Position numbers and translations under genes: made by a program. The notes below the pieces were generated by a model. That model saw nothing but the letters and a program-made list of their open reading frames with translations, had not been told where the DNA came from and ran no database searches. Shown here piece by piece: positions 23,611 through 35,692 of a stretch of DNA of 64,000 nucleotides; position 1 is the first letter of the stretch; the number at the start of each line of letters is the position of its first letter. The stretch is from contig NC_037094.1 in assembly GCF_002994745.2 (NCBI RefSeq), positions 2,960,001-3,024,000 of the forward strand, written 5' to 3'. Source of the DNA: Rosa chinensis (lineage: Eukaryota > Streptophyta > Magnoliopsida > Rosales > Rosaceae).

Positions 23611-24458
23611 TCCCTCGAGAAACCCTAACACCCAAGACCGGTTCCTTTCCAATTGATAACTCGAGCTCGTTCGGCGGCGGCCTAACCAGTGTGGGCCTCC
23701 TGCCTCGCCGGCGTTGGGATCTGCTGCCAGACGGGTATTTGACCCGATTTGTTTCAAGAGTGCTCCATAGGTGGTTAAGCTCGAGGCGGTTTTGTGGCTT
23801 GTGCTCTATGACCGGCGGCGTGACTGTGCTAATCAAGACCGGTGTATGGTTCTGAATCAGTGGTGGTGTAGACGATGGGATGCTAGACCGGCGCGATTCG
23901 AAGTTAGGCCTTCATGACTGCGTGGGCTGGGATGACGTGATGCGCAGCGGTTTAGGTCACAGCGGCGGATGGTCGTGGTGGAGTAGATCGAGGCGGCAAG
24001 GATCGTGGCAGTGTAGGTTGGGCTGAGGCGTCGGGCTGGTGACGTACGACATATCGTTCGGGATGATGGGTTGGGACTAAGGCTGCTGAATGGGCTCTGG
24101 AGTTGGATTACCTTTTTGGATGCTCTTGGGCCTACTAATTGGGGCTGGGGTGTTTTTCCCTAGGCCCATCCTATGTTTTTTAGTTTGTCTAAATTACAAT
24201 AATTTCTTGTATTAGGAAGCTAAGCAATTGTGTGTACCTATATACCTCTAGCGCCTCTGGAGTAGTACCGAAGAAGGATTGCCGCTATCTACGTATTTAC
24301 TGTGTAATGAATAGGTCTATTTGTATGTACCACTGTGGGTACTAACACTATCTTCTTGTCTGTCTATGCCCTTAAATGACAGCGGAAGGATATGTAACGG
24401 TCAATTCTGGCTTATGAAGAATATATTATCTCGCCCCGTGGGCTTATTAAAAAAAAAA
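23611..24458 (+). mobile_element. GC-rich poly-A retroposon, family A, 18-bp TSD
   Basis: The flanking duplication AATCACATCACCCTTAGA (23593-23610 and 24459-24476) and the A-run at 24449-24460 show L1-type retroposition. The 5' half is GC-rich (CGGCGGCGGCC, GCTGCCAGACGGGTATTTGA); the 3' end matches the 12248-13088 copy. No reverse transcriptase or endonuclease is encoded. At about 850 bp it is longer than typical SINEs. Confidence 0.88.
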
Positions 24459-24476
24459 AATCACATCACCCTTAGA

Positions 24477-24911
24477 GGCTTATTATTCACCACAAGGAAC
24501 TAAAACAAGAAGAAACTTTAACAAAACAAAAAGAAAATAGGAGAAGAGGAGAGAAATCCTCATTGTGATGGTGGTTAGGCTTTTTCTTTTTTCCTTGAAA
24601 AAAGAGTGGAATATGAATTTGATATATTTGGCGAGATATGTTTTTAAATTTCTTTAATTATATGTAGCTTCAAGTGATCGAAACTCAATATATCTCTTTC
24701 ACAAGTTGATAAATAATTCATCAATATTTGAATCTTAATTTAAAGAGACAAATGTATTGTTGTTTTCCTAATTTATTTATAGATAGAGATCAAAACCAAT
24801 CATATATGTCGTACTTGAGATATTTTCACCTCAAATTGGACAACTGTAAAAAGCAAGCTAGCAATCAAAGGACCCAGACAAATGGGATAGAATAGTCATG
24901 TGATTCTTAAT
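24477..24911. other. AT-rich intergenic DNA
   Basis: No gene or element recognised. Confidence 0.4.
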
Positions 24912-24914
24912 TTA

Positions 24915-25241
24915 GGCCTCGTTTGGTTCGCGGAAAGAAAAATAATTCTTTTTTCTTTTTCATGGAAAGGGAAATGAAATTTCCGGAGACTTTCCATTTC
25001 GATGTTTAGTAACATAAGGAAAGTTATCTAGAAATGTTTTTTTTTTGTTATTAATGCAACAGTGAGTAATAAATACAAGGAAAAAAATGGGGGAAAGTGA
25101 TTCATTTGGAGTACGGTATGAACCATTTTCCCCCCATTTTCCTTTACTTCAGTAAAGTATTTCATTTTCTTTTGCATCTCAAACGCAAGAAATGAACAAC
25201 TTTTTTTTTTTGATACTTATTTTTCTCAACCAAACAAAGCC
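24915..25241. mobile_element. Tourist-like MITE, 327 bp, TSD TTA
   Basis: Ends GGCCTCGTTTGGTT and AACCAAACAAAGCC are inverted repeats flanked by TTA on both sides (24912-24914, 25242-25244), the pattern of PIF/Harbinger-derived Tourist elements. The core is homopurine/homopyrimidine-rich and non-coding. Confidence 0.8.
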
Positions 25242-25527
25242 TTAGTGTAATTTTCTCTTAATTAATGACAATACTCGTTTGATAGTAGTGCGTGTACTAA
25301 TTTGCATTAATTTCTTCTCAACGTCGAGTACTAGCTAGGTTGACTTCAGTACTAGTGGAAGATTCAAGATTACATTAATCAGTTTCATCTTTCATTTTCA
25401 ATATCTCATTCTGATAATTAATTTTGTTTTAGAAAGACTATGAGACGACAAAAGAAAATCCAAAGCCATCAGGAGTTGCCTTGGGAATATGCAAATTACA
25501 TGACATGTGAATGTTTTGACTTTAAGC

Positions 25528-25704
25528 TGTTGAAGGATGTCGACATAATGTGTGCCTCTACAAACTAGGGTTTAGAGTTGTAATAGGAATGTGTTCTAGG
25601 TATTCAATTGTAATCGGATTCTATTACCTTTTTGGTACTTTGTAACTCCCTATTTAAAGGGATCCTATTATCAATAATATACACAATTCTATTCTCCCAC
25701 AACA
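25528..25704 (+). repeat. 5' LTR of copia element
   Basis: 177 bp from TGTTGAAGG to ACAACA. It contains a CCTATTTAAAGGG TATA-like core at about 25648-25660. It is followed at once by CGTTATCAGCACGAGTCC, the likely primer-binding region. Confidence 0.93.
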
Positions 25705-26583
25705 CGTTATCAGCACGAGTCCTAACCCGAGCCTAAAAGAAAAGAAAAACCAAAAACCCTAGCTTTGAAAAAAAAAACTTATCTCTCTGCCGTCAACTCC
25801 ACCGGACTCCACCCCGTGCAGCACACCTGCGATCATACCAGCCTCCAACCCATGTAGCACATCTGCCCCGCCCAGCAGCCCCGCGCCTTGCAGATCCCAG
25901 CAGCCCGCCCAGCAGCCAACGCATCAACATCAGCAGCCCACGCACCTGCAGCCCGCGCGCCCAGCAACCCATCGCCTCCGATTTCTGCAGGTGGGAGGAG
26001 GAAGAACAGAGGAAAGAAAGAAGAAGAAGACGCGAAGGAAAAGAAAGAAAAAGAAAAAAGAAGGGACCCGGCCCGAAGAAAAAAAAAGGAAGGGACCCGG
26101 CCAGAAGAAAAAAAAAACAAAGAGGAAAGCCCAAAGAACAGACAACCCAATAAAAAAAAAAACACCTGCTCCAACACGCGCGTGTCCTCAAGCCAAGAAC
26201 AATCACGTAAATTTTTATAATTAAGGTTGCTGCTTTCTTGTATTTAAATTCATTTTATTTTCTGCAAATATTGGAATATATGTTGCCAAATGATTTTGAT
26301 ATTTAACAAAGCAGAATTGTGAGGATTCACGCTTAACGAACTAAGAGTGTTCGTAATTAAACGAACTAAGAGTGTTCGTGTGAACTAAGAGCGTTCACAA
26401 TGCTTGGACTAAGAGCGTCCGTAAGCATCAAATTGTGACCATATTAAAACATTATTGTTTGGTCTAATCCAAAAGAGATTCTTAGAAATTGATTTCTTGG
26501 TAGCATAGCTCGGAAATCTCATTATTTTAGTTTTTGTGGAAGTTTAACTCCAAAACTAATATATTTTCTCTTCTTATTTTCAG
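25705..26583 (+). other. copia leader with GC-rich and purine-rich tracts
   Basis: Untranslated leader between the 5' LTR and the gag ATG at 26584. It holds a CAGC/CGCC-rich stretch (25800-25980), a purine-rich GAAGAAG/AAAGAAA tract (25990-26165) and five repeats of ACTAAGAG.GTTCG/CGTCCG type (26338-26425). Open frames on both strands reflect these tracts. Confidence 0.6.
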
Positions 26584-27715
26584 GATGTCGAATGAACCTA
26601 GGCTCGACTTTCCCATGCTTGACTCAGCAGGCTCGGATCACCACAGTTGGGTAATCGATGTTGAGAACCATCTCACTTCAAAGGAAATATTACCCATAAT
26701 CCAGGCACCTAACCCAGATCTTGTGTTCGTCTGAACATCTACAAAACATGCTCAAGCAGTTATCTTGATACGATGCCATATGGACAAGGCACTCAGATTG
26801 GAGTATATGTCGATCAAGGATGCAAGAGAGCTATGGGTAGAGCTAGAAGAGCGTTTTGGCAATGTCCAAGAATCCCTCCTCCCTGACTTGAAGGTTCAAT
26901 GGAACAATCTGCGCTTTGCTGACTTCAAGTCTGTTGCTGAATATAATTCAGACGCTCTTCGCTTACAATCCATATTGAGATTCTTTGGACAACCTGTCAC
27001 AGAGCAAGAGCTAATTGAGAACACTCTCTCCACCTTCCCCTTTTCAGCCATTGTGGTATCAAAGCAATACCGTACTGAAGTCAATGTTGGACGAATCACA
27101 AGGTTTCATCAGCTTATCAATATCATATATGTAGCTGAGAAACATGATAACATACTCGTGAGGAATTATAATTCAAGGCCCATAGGAACTAAGAGCGTTC
27201 ATGAGGCGAATTATAATGCACCCAAAAGAGGGCGCAAGGAGTGGAACCCTAGGAATAAGGGACATGGGGGACGTATGGGTCCATATAACCACCCTAATCA
27301 GGAAGGAAACCGCAAGTTTGGAGAAGATACACGTGGTGGCAACGCCACACGTGGGAGAGGGGGTCGTGGCAACCCTATCCGTGGTAATGGAGCCATAGCT
27401 CGTGGTGGTGGCGCTATGGGTCGTGGTGGAGGCGCCAATCATCCTAGGGAACCCCCATAACGTGCACAACGTGCACCTCAATTGAAGGGTAGCAACCACA
27501 ATGATATGTGTCATCGATGTGGATCTAGTGAGCATTGGTTCAAGCAATGCAAGGCAAGTGAGCAACTAGCTTCAAGATACAGGGCATACAGGGACCTGAG
27601 GGAGCACGAAGTGTACCTTGCAGAAGAAGAAGAAAATGGTGGAGACGTTAATCTCACCATAGAGGACTTCAAAGCTGAAGATGAAGTGCACAAGGATGCT
27701 GCAGACTTTGATTAG
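26584..27715 (+). pseudogene. copia gag with CCHC knuckle, two in-frame stops
   Basis: ATG at 26584 opens MSNEPRLDFPMLD. Stops interrupt at about 26732 (TGA) and 27458 (TAA), and the frame resumes after each. The central region has the gag pattern ARELWVELEERFGN. A Gly/Arg-rich stretch (GRGGRGNPIRGNG) precedes the zinc knuckle CHRCGSSEHWFKQC at about 27508-27549. The acidic tail ends at 27715. Confidence 0.88.
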
Positions 27716-30700
27716 AAATAGTCCTCTTTATTTTTCAAGAATCATGTAATAGTCAATAAATGACAATTGTATTAACTCTTTCTTTTTTGGTGTACCCAAT
27801 AAAATATGATGTCTAGGAACGTCATTGAGATAATTGGTACTTAAGTGAGCCTCGCTCCACCAACCTCTCTCTACTTTCCTGGTCATATTTGATTAGAGTT
27901 GCCAAACGAATAGAGTGACTACAATGTGTCTCAGTTTGGTTTTCTTTATTTTGGATTAGACCTTTTTGGACCATTTGATGTAATCATTGGCTACATTTAT
28001 TAATAAAGTATCGTATTATTCAATGTCATGGACATGTTTTTAATTTCAAACTTTATTATTTTTCAGTATGTTTCCTGGAGAGTTGGAATGTCTTGTTGAT
28101 AGTGGCACCACACATACTATATTGCGACATAGGCAACTATTTCTATGCCTGATGCCTAGTCGATCTTATGTGACTACGATGGCTGGACCATCACAATTGA
28201 TTCATGGTCGAGGACCAGCTCAATTTATGTTGCCAAATGGCACAAGTATTAATGTCACCGAAGCTCTATATGCTCCTATGGCTGGAAGGACCCTCTTGAG
28301 TTTTAAAGATATAAGAGCTAATGGTTTTCATGTGGAAACACATTGTGAAAATGGACAAGAGTTCCTTTGCATCACCTCTAATGACTACGGACATAAACGA
28401 GTATTGGAGAAACTTATGTGTCGCTCTAGTGGGTTGTATGCAACCACTATTCGAGTCGTTGAATCCGACCATGTCATGAGAGATGACTTATGGGATTCTG
28501 ACACATATAGGCTTTGGCACGATCGTCTGGGACACCCACGTCGTGATATGATGATCCGTATACTAAAGACTTCATACGGACATCTTTTTTTCAAAACGAA
28601 AAGAAGTCAGAACAAAAATTCGCTCCAAGGTAGGGCCAGAGCCGCCTACCCCCGGCGACCCAACAGTGGTATTGACACCACTAATGCCTCCTTGGTTCCT
28701 TTCTCTACTTCTAAAGTCAATTGTGACTTCGTGGCTCAACCAGATTCTTCCATGATTGCTTCTAAAGCTCATCTTTCGTTTTGCAAAGCCTGCTCTTTAG
28801 CAAAATTAGGATCGAGACCATCCTATGCAAAGGACACTAAACAAAATATTCCATTCTTGCAATGAATCCAAGGTGATATTTGTGGACCTATCCAACCAAC
28901 TTGCGGACCATTTAGATATTTTATGGTGTTGGTTGATGCATCGACATGTTGGTCACATGTTATGCTTTTGTCCACCAGAAATGCTGCATTTGCTAAACTC
29001 CTAGCACAAATCATTAAGTTAAGGGCTCACCACCCTGATCATCCCATTAAGTCAATTCGTCTTGACAATGCTGGAGAGTTTACATCAAAAACTTTTGATG
29101 ACTATTGCATGTCCATTGGGATTGAGGTTGAACACCCTGTTCCTCACATTCACACCCAAAATAGTCTCGCAGAAGCCACCATTAAAAGACTTCAAATGGT
29201 TGCTAGAGCATTGGCTATGCACACCAATCTCCCTGTTTATGCTTGGGGCTATGCAATATTGCATGCAGTTGTGCTTATTCGTCTGAGGCCTACTGCCACT
29301 CAACCATTTTCTGCATCCCAGATGGTTATTAGATATGAGCCTGATGTCTCACACTTACGCATATTTGGGTGTGCAGTTTATGTGCCAATTGTGCCGCCAC
29401 AGCTCACCAAAATGAGTCCTCAAAGACGATTGGGCATTTATGTTGGATATGACTCTCCAACCATTATCCGCTATTTGGAACCCTTGACAGGCGATCAATT
29501 TACCGCAAGATTTGCGGATTGTCACTTTGATGAGACAGTCTTCCCGTCGTTAGGGGGAGATAAGAACAATAATGTTCAACAGGAACGACATGAATTGTCG
29601 TGGTCTGTCCCTACTTTGTCTTATCTTGATCCCCGAACCGCATAGTCCGAAATTGAAGTGCGGAAAATTCTCGATCTTCAGAACGTAGCAGACTCTATGC
29701 CTGACGAGTTTTCTGATATCGCTAAAGTGATGAGATCACATATACCTGCTGCAAACGTACCTGCAAGGATTGATGTCCCTAAAAATAGTGGACATGGCGC
29801 CACCTCTAGGGGTATTGAGCATGGCGCTGCCACCACTAATGGTGATGGCAATGTGGCTCAGGCCGGGCTCCCATCAAGGAAACGTGGGAGGCCCAAAGGT
29901 TCGATGGATTCTCACCCGAGAAAGAAAGCGAGTTTGGCACAAAGAGATCCATTAATCATCGATATAAATAACCCGTCTCATGAAGATATTCCGGATTATG
30001 GTTATGTCCAAGAGACATCATTGGGGGACGCTCCAATATCAGAACCAATTCTAGCGAATAGAGAGATCTCCGTGAATTACACTAGTGTACATAAGACGTT
30101 GAGTCGAGACTCTATTGTCCTTGATGACGTGTTTGCATATTCTATCGCTCAAGGAATTATAGAACATGATGATATCGAACCTCGCTCCGTTGAAGAATGT
30201 CAACGAAGAGCAGACTGGCCTAAATGGAAAAATGCTATCCAGGTTTAATTGGATTCACTAACAAAGAGACAGGTATTTGGGCCTATAACGCTGACACCCC
30301 CAAGTATAAAGCCTGTTGGCCATAATGGGTCTTTGTTAGAAAGCGTAATGAGAAAAATGAGGTTGTTAGATCCAAAGCCCGCCTTGTTGAGCAAGGTTTC
30401 TCACAACGCCCTGGAATTGACTACGAGGAGACATACTCTCCCGTAATAGACGTTATAACGTTCCGCTACCTTGTCAGTTTGGTAGTTTCCAAAAAACTTG
30501 ACATGTAGCTTATGGATGTGGTTACAGCATATCTCTATGGGGATCTAGATTCAGAGATATATATGAAGGTCCCAGATGGACTTCAATTACCCAAATCAAG
30601 TGGCTCTAAACCACGGAGCGCGTTTTCAATAAGATTGAAACGCTCACTATATGGATTGAAACAATCTGGACGGATGTGGTATAACCGTCTAAGTGACTAC

Positions 30701-30765
30701 TTGATTGGGAAGGGATATGTCAATGATGAAATATGTCCATGCGTGTTTATAAAGAGGAAAAGTTC

Positions 30766-32385
30766 AAAATTTATTTTCGAGAGAGAGCGTTCTGAGAGAA
30801 AACTTTTTTTCTACCTCCCTGTCCGGCGGCGGGCCTTCTCGCTGTCGTCAGACGGGATTTTGTTGGCCCTGCGTGGGTCTGGAGAGTGCCGGACTTCTCG
30901 ATCGATGTTTGCTTCGGATCGGGGAGGTTTTGGTAGCAGGGTGGGAGGCGCGGAGAGGGGAGATGGAGACTGATGTTTTGTTCTGGTCTGTCCCTCAATG
31001 GTCGGTTCGGCGACGTGACTTGGTGGCGCAGGTTCGGAGGTGGCGGGCTGGTGCCATGGTCGTGCTGGAATGGCTTGGATCTGTTCAGATCAGTTTGATC
31101 TGGGTTAGGTCTTCTCGATCTGATCCATTGATGAGTTTGTTTGATAGAGACGGGGCCTTCTCATGGGTTATGGATGGAGGGCTGTTGCTGGGTGGGGCGG
31201 TGGTTATGGCGGTGGGGCTCGGGTCTGATCAAGGCAGTCCAATATGGGCCGATCTTGTTAGATCTGATCTGGGGTTGCCTCTGTTTGGCATGGGCGAGCT
31301 TCCATGGTGTGGTAAGGAGGGCAGCATGATGATGGCTGCGGTCCGGCGGTTCTGGAGGCGTGGTGCAGAGGGTGGTTCGTCGGCGGTGGCTGTGGTGGGG
31401 GTGGACCAGACTAAGCTGGCGTTGTGGGTCTCCCTTGCTTTCTTTATTTCTGCTTTTATCTTTAATTATTTTAAGGGGTAAATACTAGTTAGTATCCTGT
31501 GGTTTAGGTCCAAAATCAATTCAGTCACTGGACTTCTAATTTCATCAAAAACACCCCTACACTTTCAATTTTGATCTAATATGTCCAATTCGTTAATATT
31601 CTGTTATGGGTTCAAGTTATAGTTGGATTATTTGTTGAAAAACTATTTATTTTTAATAGTAGGACTCACTCCTAAATTGACTATGCATACCACCTCAACA
31701 CCACATCATAAAACATAGGCCATATATGAGCCACGTTAACAAGTTAAATAACTCAATTGTCAGAAAACTAACAAATTGGACCTATTAGATCAAAATTGAA
31801 AGTGCAGGGGTGTTTTTGATGAAATTAGAAGTTCAGGGACTGAATTGATTTTGGACCTAAACTACAGGGTAGTAATTTGTATTTAGCCCTTATTTTAATT
31901 GGTTAGTTTTGTCTCGCCTTCTGCGTGTAATAAGTACCTACATATATCTTGTAGGGAAGGTCGGGCTACATGCCTGTGTGTGCACTCTAAGTGCCTTGTC
32001 AGCCCTAGCGAGGCGACGATCTATTGTGAAATGGTCTCAGCCTCCTAGTGGCAGAATGAAACTCAGTGTCATCGGATTTTTCCTGCGGCAACATAGTAGG
32101 AAAGCTGAGATTTTGGTATTTATGCTCTGTTGTAATCGAGTTATCTTTCCGTTATGTCACTGCTTTGTCAAAGCAAATGGAGTAGTCAATAGTGCACTCT
32201 TTGCTAATTGGTGCTTATTAGAATACAAGTATTTTGTAGAGTCTTCTGATATTATTTCAGGACGTGCTCTAGATGTTTATTGTAATCAGGGGTTTAGGCT
32301 CAATGTCCCCCCCTTGTATTCAGCAGTTTCATTAATCAAGGCTGGAGGGTAGCCGCATAAAGCCCTCATTTCAAAATAAAATAAA
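30766..32385 (+). mobile_element. GC-rich retroposon nested in copia RT, family B
   Basis: The duplication ATAAAGAGGAAAAGTTC (30749-30765) and ATAAAGAGGACAAGTTC (about 32386-32402) flanks it, with one difference. The 3' end (TTGTATTCAGCAGTTTCATT, GCCCTCATTTC, then AAATA repeats) matches 15925-16122 and the minus-strand copy at 45477-45866. The 5' GC-rich half starts like family A (CGGCGGCGGGCC, CGTCAGACGGGATTTTG). Removing it restores the copia RT reading order. No RT is encoded; the 202-codon frame at 30873-31481 has no domain I recognise. Confidence 0.88.
31475..31889. mobile_element. MULE-type MITE, 415 bp, TSD TTATTTTAA
   Basis: About 110-bp terminal inverted repeats: the left starts GGGGTAAATACTAGTTAG; the right, read inward, GGGCTAAATACAAATTAC. 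Both contain AGGTCCAAAATCAATTCAGT. The exact 9-bp duplication TTATTTTAA flanks (31466-31474, 31890-31898). It is the third level of nesting: copia, retroposon, MITE. Confidence 0.92.
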
Positions 32386-33378
32386 ATAAAGAGGACAAGT
32401 TCCGGATTTGCAATTATAGCAGTTTATGTCGATGACATGAACCTAATTGGAACTCTAGATGAGCTAAAGGAAACTGCTAAGTACTTGAAATCTGAATTTG
32501 AGATGAAAGATCTTGGGAAAACATGGTTTTGTCTCGGACTGGAAATCGAGCACCGTAGTGATGAGATTATGATCCATCAGTCAGCTTATACTCAAAAATT
32601 ATTAAGGCGCTTTAATGAAGATAAAGCAAAGCCTGTGAGTACTCCCATGATCGGTCGTAGTCTTAAGCTTGAAAAAGATCCGTTTCGTACAAGGGATGAG
32701 GACGAAGACTTATTAGAGGCTGAAGTGCCCTATCTAAGTGTAATAGGCGCATTGTTGTACTTAGCTCAATGCACAAGACCGGACATCTCATTCGCAGTGA
32801 ACTTGTTAGCTCGACATAGTTCTGCGCCAACACGCCGCTATTGGATTGGCATAAAGACAATCTTTCGATACCTGAGAGGTACGATTGATATGGGCTTGTT
32901 TTATCCCTACAGAGAGAAGAGAAATAACGGAAGTGTGAGATCGGACTCCAAAAGGCAAAACGCCACCTTCCGTCCTCCTCATCCCCTCCATCAAAATAAC
33001 ATATCGCCTAAATTCTTTTACAATCAGCAACAACAGTCACTTCTAAATATTGAAGTGAACCAAATCCGATAAGAGGATAATGTAGCAGACTTATTTACTA
33101 AGTCGTTACCTAAATCCACATTCGAGAAACATGTGAATAGCATCGGATTGAGAAAGTTATCTGAACTCCCATGATTGTAGCAATCAGGGGGAGATATTGA
33201 CACCAGGGGGAGGCATGATGTCTACATGTTCGATCTCGAAGAGTGAAGGACGTGTTGTGCTCATTTTGTCCTTCGACCATGGTTATTTTTGTCCCACAAG
33301 GTTTTTGTTACCTGGCAAGGTTTTTAACGAGGCAACAATAAAAGCGTCATCACCAAGTTTGAACGGCACAAGGGGGAG

Positions 33379-33555
33379 TGTTGAAGGATGTCGACATAAT
33401 GTGTGCCTCTACAAACTAGGGTTTAGAGTTGTAATAGGAATGTGTTCTAGGTATTCAATTGTAATCGGATTCTATTACCTTTTTGGTACCTTGTAACTCC
33501 CTATTTAAAGGGCTCATATTATCAATAATATACACAATTCTATTCTCCTACAACA
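33379..33555 (+). repeat. 3' LTR of copia element
   Basis: 177 bp, the same ends as the 5' LTR. Differences by eye: TACTTTG/TACCTTG, GGGATCCTATT/GGGCTCATATT, and CTCCCACAACA/CTCCTACAACA. Confidence 0.93.
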
Positions 33556-33798
33556 TAAGCTATATTTTTCTGTAGGAAATCATTGACCAATTCCTTCTCC
33601 AAGTAAACCTAAATCGTAAAGAAATGGGAAAATGAAAATGATTCAATTTTTCTAAGAAATTGTGAAGCAAATGGAAAGAGCTAGCTAGGGAGCAGAGATG
33701 TAATTTCTTCTGTTCTGTATATATGGGGCAAAAAAAAAAAAATCTTAGATCAAGCTCAAGTATAGAAGTTGGATCTTCAAACTCGAAATTATTTGACA

Positions 33799-35648
33799 AT
33801 GAATAATGCCTCCATTGCTTCTAGAATTATCTCACCTCAGCAACATGGGTTTGTACCTGGGTGGTAGATTTCAGATTGTATTTTTTTTAGCTACTTTTGA
33901 GTGTTTCAATCTCCTTGATAATAAATGTTATGGAGGGAATGTGGCTATTAAGGCAGACATCACGAAAGCTTTCGACACTATTTCTTGGGATTTTCTCCTC
34001 CGTGTTCTTCAAGCTTTTGGTTTTGACCCGGTGTTCATCAATTGGATTAGTACTCTCCTCCATTCTGCAAAGCTCTCATTATTAGTGAATCGCAGATCAG
34101 TCGATTATTTTTCTAGTGGTAGGGGTGTGCGCCAAGGTGATACACTGTCTCCCTTACTTTTTTGTTTGGCTGAAGAGGTGTTAAGTAGGGGTATCACTAC
34201 TCTTGTCAATACAGGGCAGCTGCACTCTATATCTTCCCTTCATGGTATCCGCGCTCCATCTCATGTCTTATTTGGAGATGATGTGATTGTTTTTTGCCGG
34301 GGTGATAAGCGTAATTTGAAGGTAATGATGAATCTTTTTTAGGAGTATGGGCTTAATTCAGGGCAAGTCATTAATCATGCTAAATCAAGTGTTTTTATTA
34401 CCTAGCAAGCACATTCACCGAAGACAGCACTCTATTGTCTCAACTCTGGGCATTCCGTTTGGATCGGCTCCTTCTACATATTTGGGTGTGCCTATATTTC
34501 GTGGTAAACCTCACACATCTCATTTTCAAGTAATCGTTGACAAGATTCGCCTTCGGTTTTCTAGTTGGATGGGTTCTCTTCTTTCAATAGCAGGGCATTT
34601 ACAATTGATCAAGTCTGTGATTTATAGTATGCTGACTTATAGCTTTCAAGTTTATGAATGGCCAATTACTTTACTTAGAAGGCTGGAAGTTTGGTGCTGA
34701 AATTTCTTATGGTCAGGTTCCATTGATTCACTTGGAGTTCCCTTAATTGCTTGGAAGAATTGTTGTTATCCCATGGAAGAAGGTGGTTTGGGTCTTAAGC
34801 AATTGGTGGTTCTAAATCGCTCTTTGCTTCTCAAAAAAGCATGGGATATTTTTACTTCTACCTCTGACGGTTGTACTCTTCTTCGTGCTCGTTTGTGGTG
34901 TGATGGGAGGTTGCGGAGCTCCTATGCTATCTCTTCTATTTGGGTTGGGGTGAGGTTTTTTTGGCCAAGAATAATTGAGAATAGCATGTGGTTAATTGGG
35001 GATGGTTTAAATATTTATTTTTGGAGAGATAATTTTGTTGGTAGGCTATTAGTTGATTTAATTGGATTGCACGTGGGAAATGTTAATCATCTTAATGGTA
35101 CTGTTGGTGAGTATATTGAAGATGGAGCTTGAAATTTTCCACATTTGCTTCAACTAGACCTCCTGGGCTTATGTGATTTTTTGCAGCAACAAATCCCTAT
35201 ATCAAGGGATGCTCATGTAGTAGATACTTTAGTTTGGATGCCTTCTTCATTAGGTACGCTTAGTGCTAAAGAAGCATTTAATTTCTTACGGCCTGAACTT
35301 GCTTCAATTGAGTGGTGTAAATTAATTTGGTGCAAGTATGTTGCTCCACGTATTTCTCTTTTGGTCTGGAAAGTATTGCGAGGCCGGGTCCTTTGTGATG
35401 ATTTTTTGCAAAAATGTGGAGTCTCTCTTGGTTCAATTTGCTTGCTTTGTAGGAAGCATGGTGAGTCATTAGAGCACATATTTCTTAATTGTCCTTTTGC
35501 TGCATCAATATGGACTTGCATGATGGAAAGATTTGAATTGGGTGGTCTCCCTGGTACATTATTGGAGCTTTTGTTTAAAGGCCATAGAGTTGGTTGCAGC
35601 CCTCAACTAAAGGAGTTATGGATAGCTTGTTTTTGCTCATCTCTGTAA
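33799..35648 (+). pseudogene. LINE reverse transcriptase and zf-RVT domain
   Basis: RT blocks include VAIKADITKAFDTISWDFL, GRGVRQGDTLSPLLFCLAEE and the catalytic box as FGDD (LFGDDVIVF). Frames break at about 34340, 34698 and 35130. The C-terminal zf-RVT module has CLLCRKHGESLEHIFLNCPF (35440-35500). Plant L1 ORF2 also has an endonuclease, which is missing because of 5' truncation. Confidence 0.88.
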
Positions 35649-35692
35649 ACGAGAAATAGGTGTAAGTTTGAAGGTATTGTGCCCAATGCTAT

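Larger units (their letters stand above)
28068..33174 (+). pseudogene. copia pol, split by nested retroposon
   Basis: Protease DSGTTHTIL (about 28095) keeps its catalytic Asp. The GAG-pre-integrase LWHDRLGHPRRD is at about 28515. Integrase has a stop near 28863, then the VLVDASTCW and RLDNAGEFTS blocks. RT (30249-30760) is frame-shifted; RLKRSLYGLKQSGRMWYNRL is clear. The RT frame is cut at about 30765 and resumes at 32403 with the catalytic YVDDM, then FEMKDLG. RNase H has lost its core between about 32900 and 33060; the end (NVADLFTKSLP) is recognisable. Confidence 0.88.
25528..33555 (+). mobile_element. Complete but mutated Ty1/copia element, TSD TAAGC
   Basis: Two 177-bp LTRs (25528-25704 and 33379-33555) start TGTTGAAGG and end ACAACA, flanked by TAAGC (25523-25527, 33556-33560). 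A polypurine tract AAGGGGGAG precedes the 3' LTR. Gag, protease, integrase, RT and a shortened RNase H lie between in copia order. The two LTRs differ at about four positions by eye, so the insertion is moderately old. The coding region has several stops and a nested retroposon in RT, so it is non-functional. Confidence 0.95.

Noticed and set aside
25793..26224. Several overlapping frames on both strands
   Set aside because: Caused by GC-rich and purine-rich tracts in the untranslated leader of the copia element.
30873..31481. 202-codon plus-strand frame
   Set aside because: Lies within a TSD-bounded GC-rich retroposon; Trp/Gly/Val-rich with repeats of GATCTG, no recognisable domain.
31909..32352. 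147-codon plus-strand frame
   Set aside because: Falls in the shared 3' region of the family B retroposon, which the other copies do not keep open.
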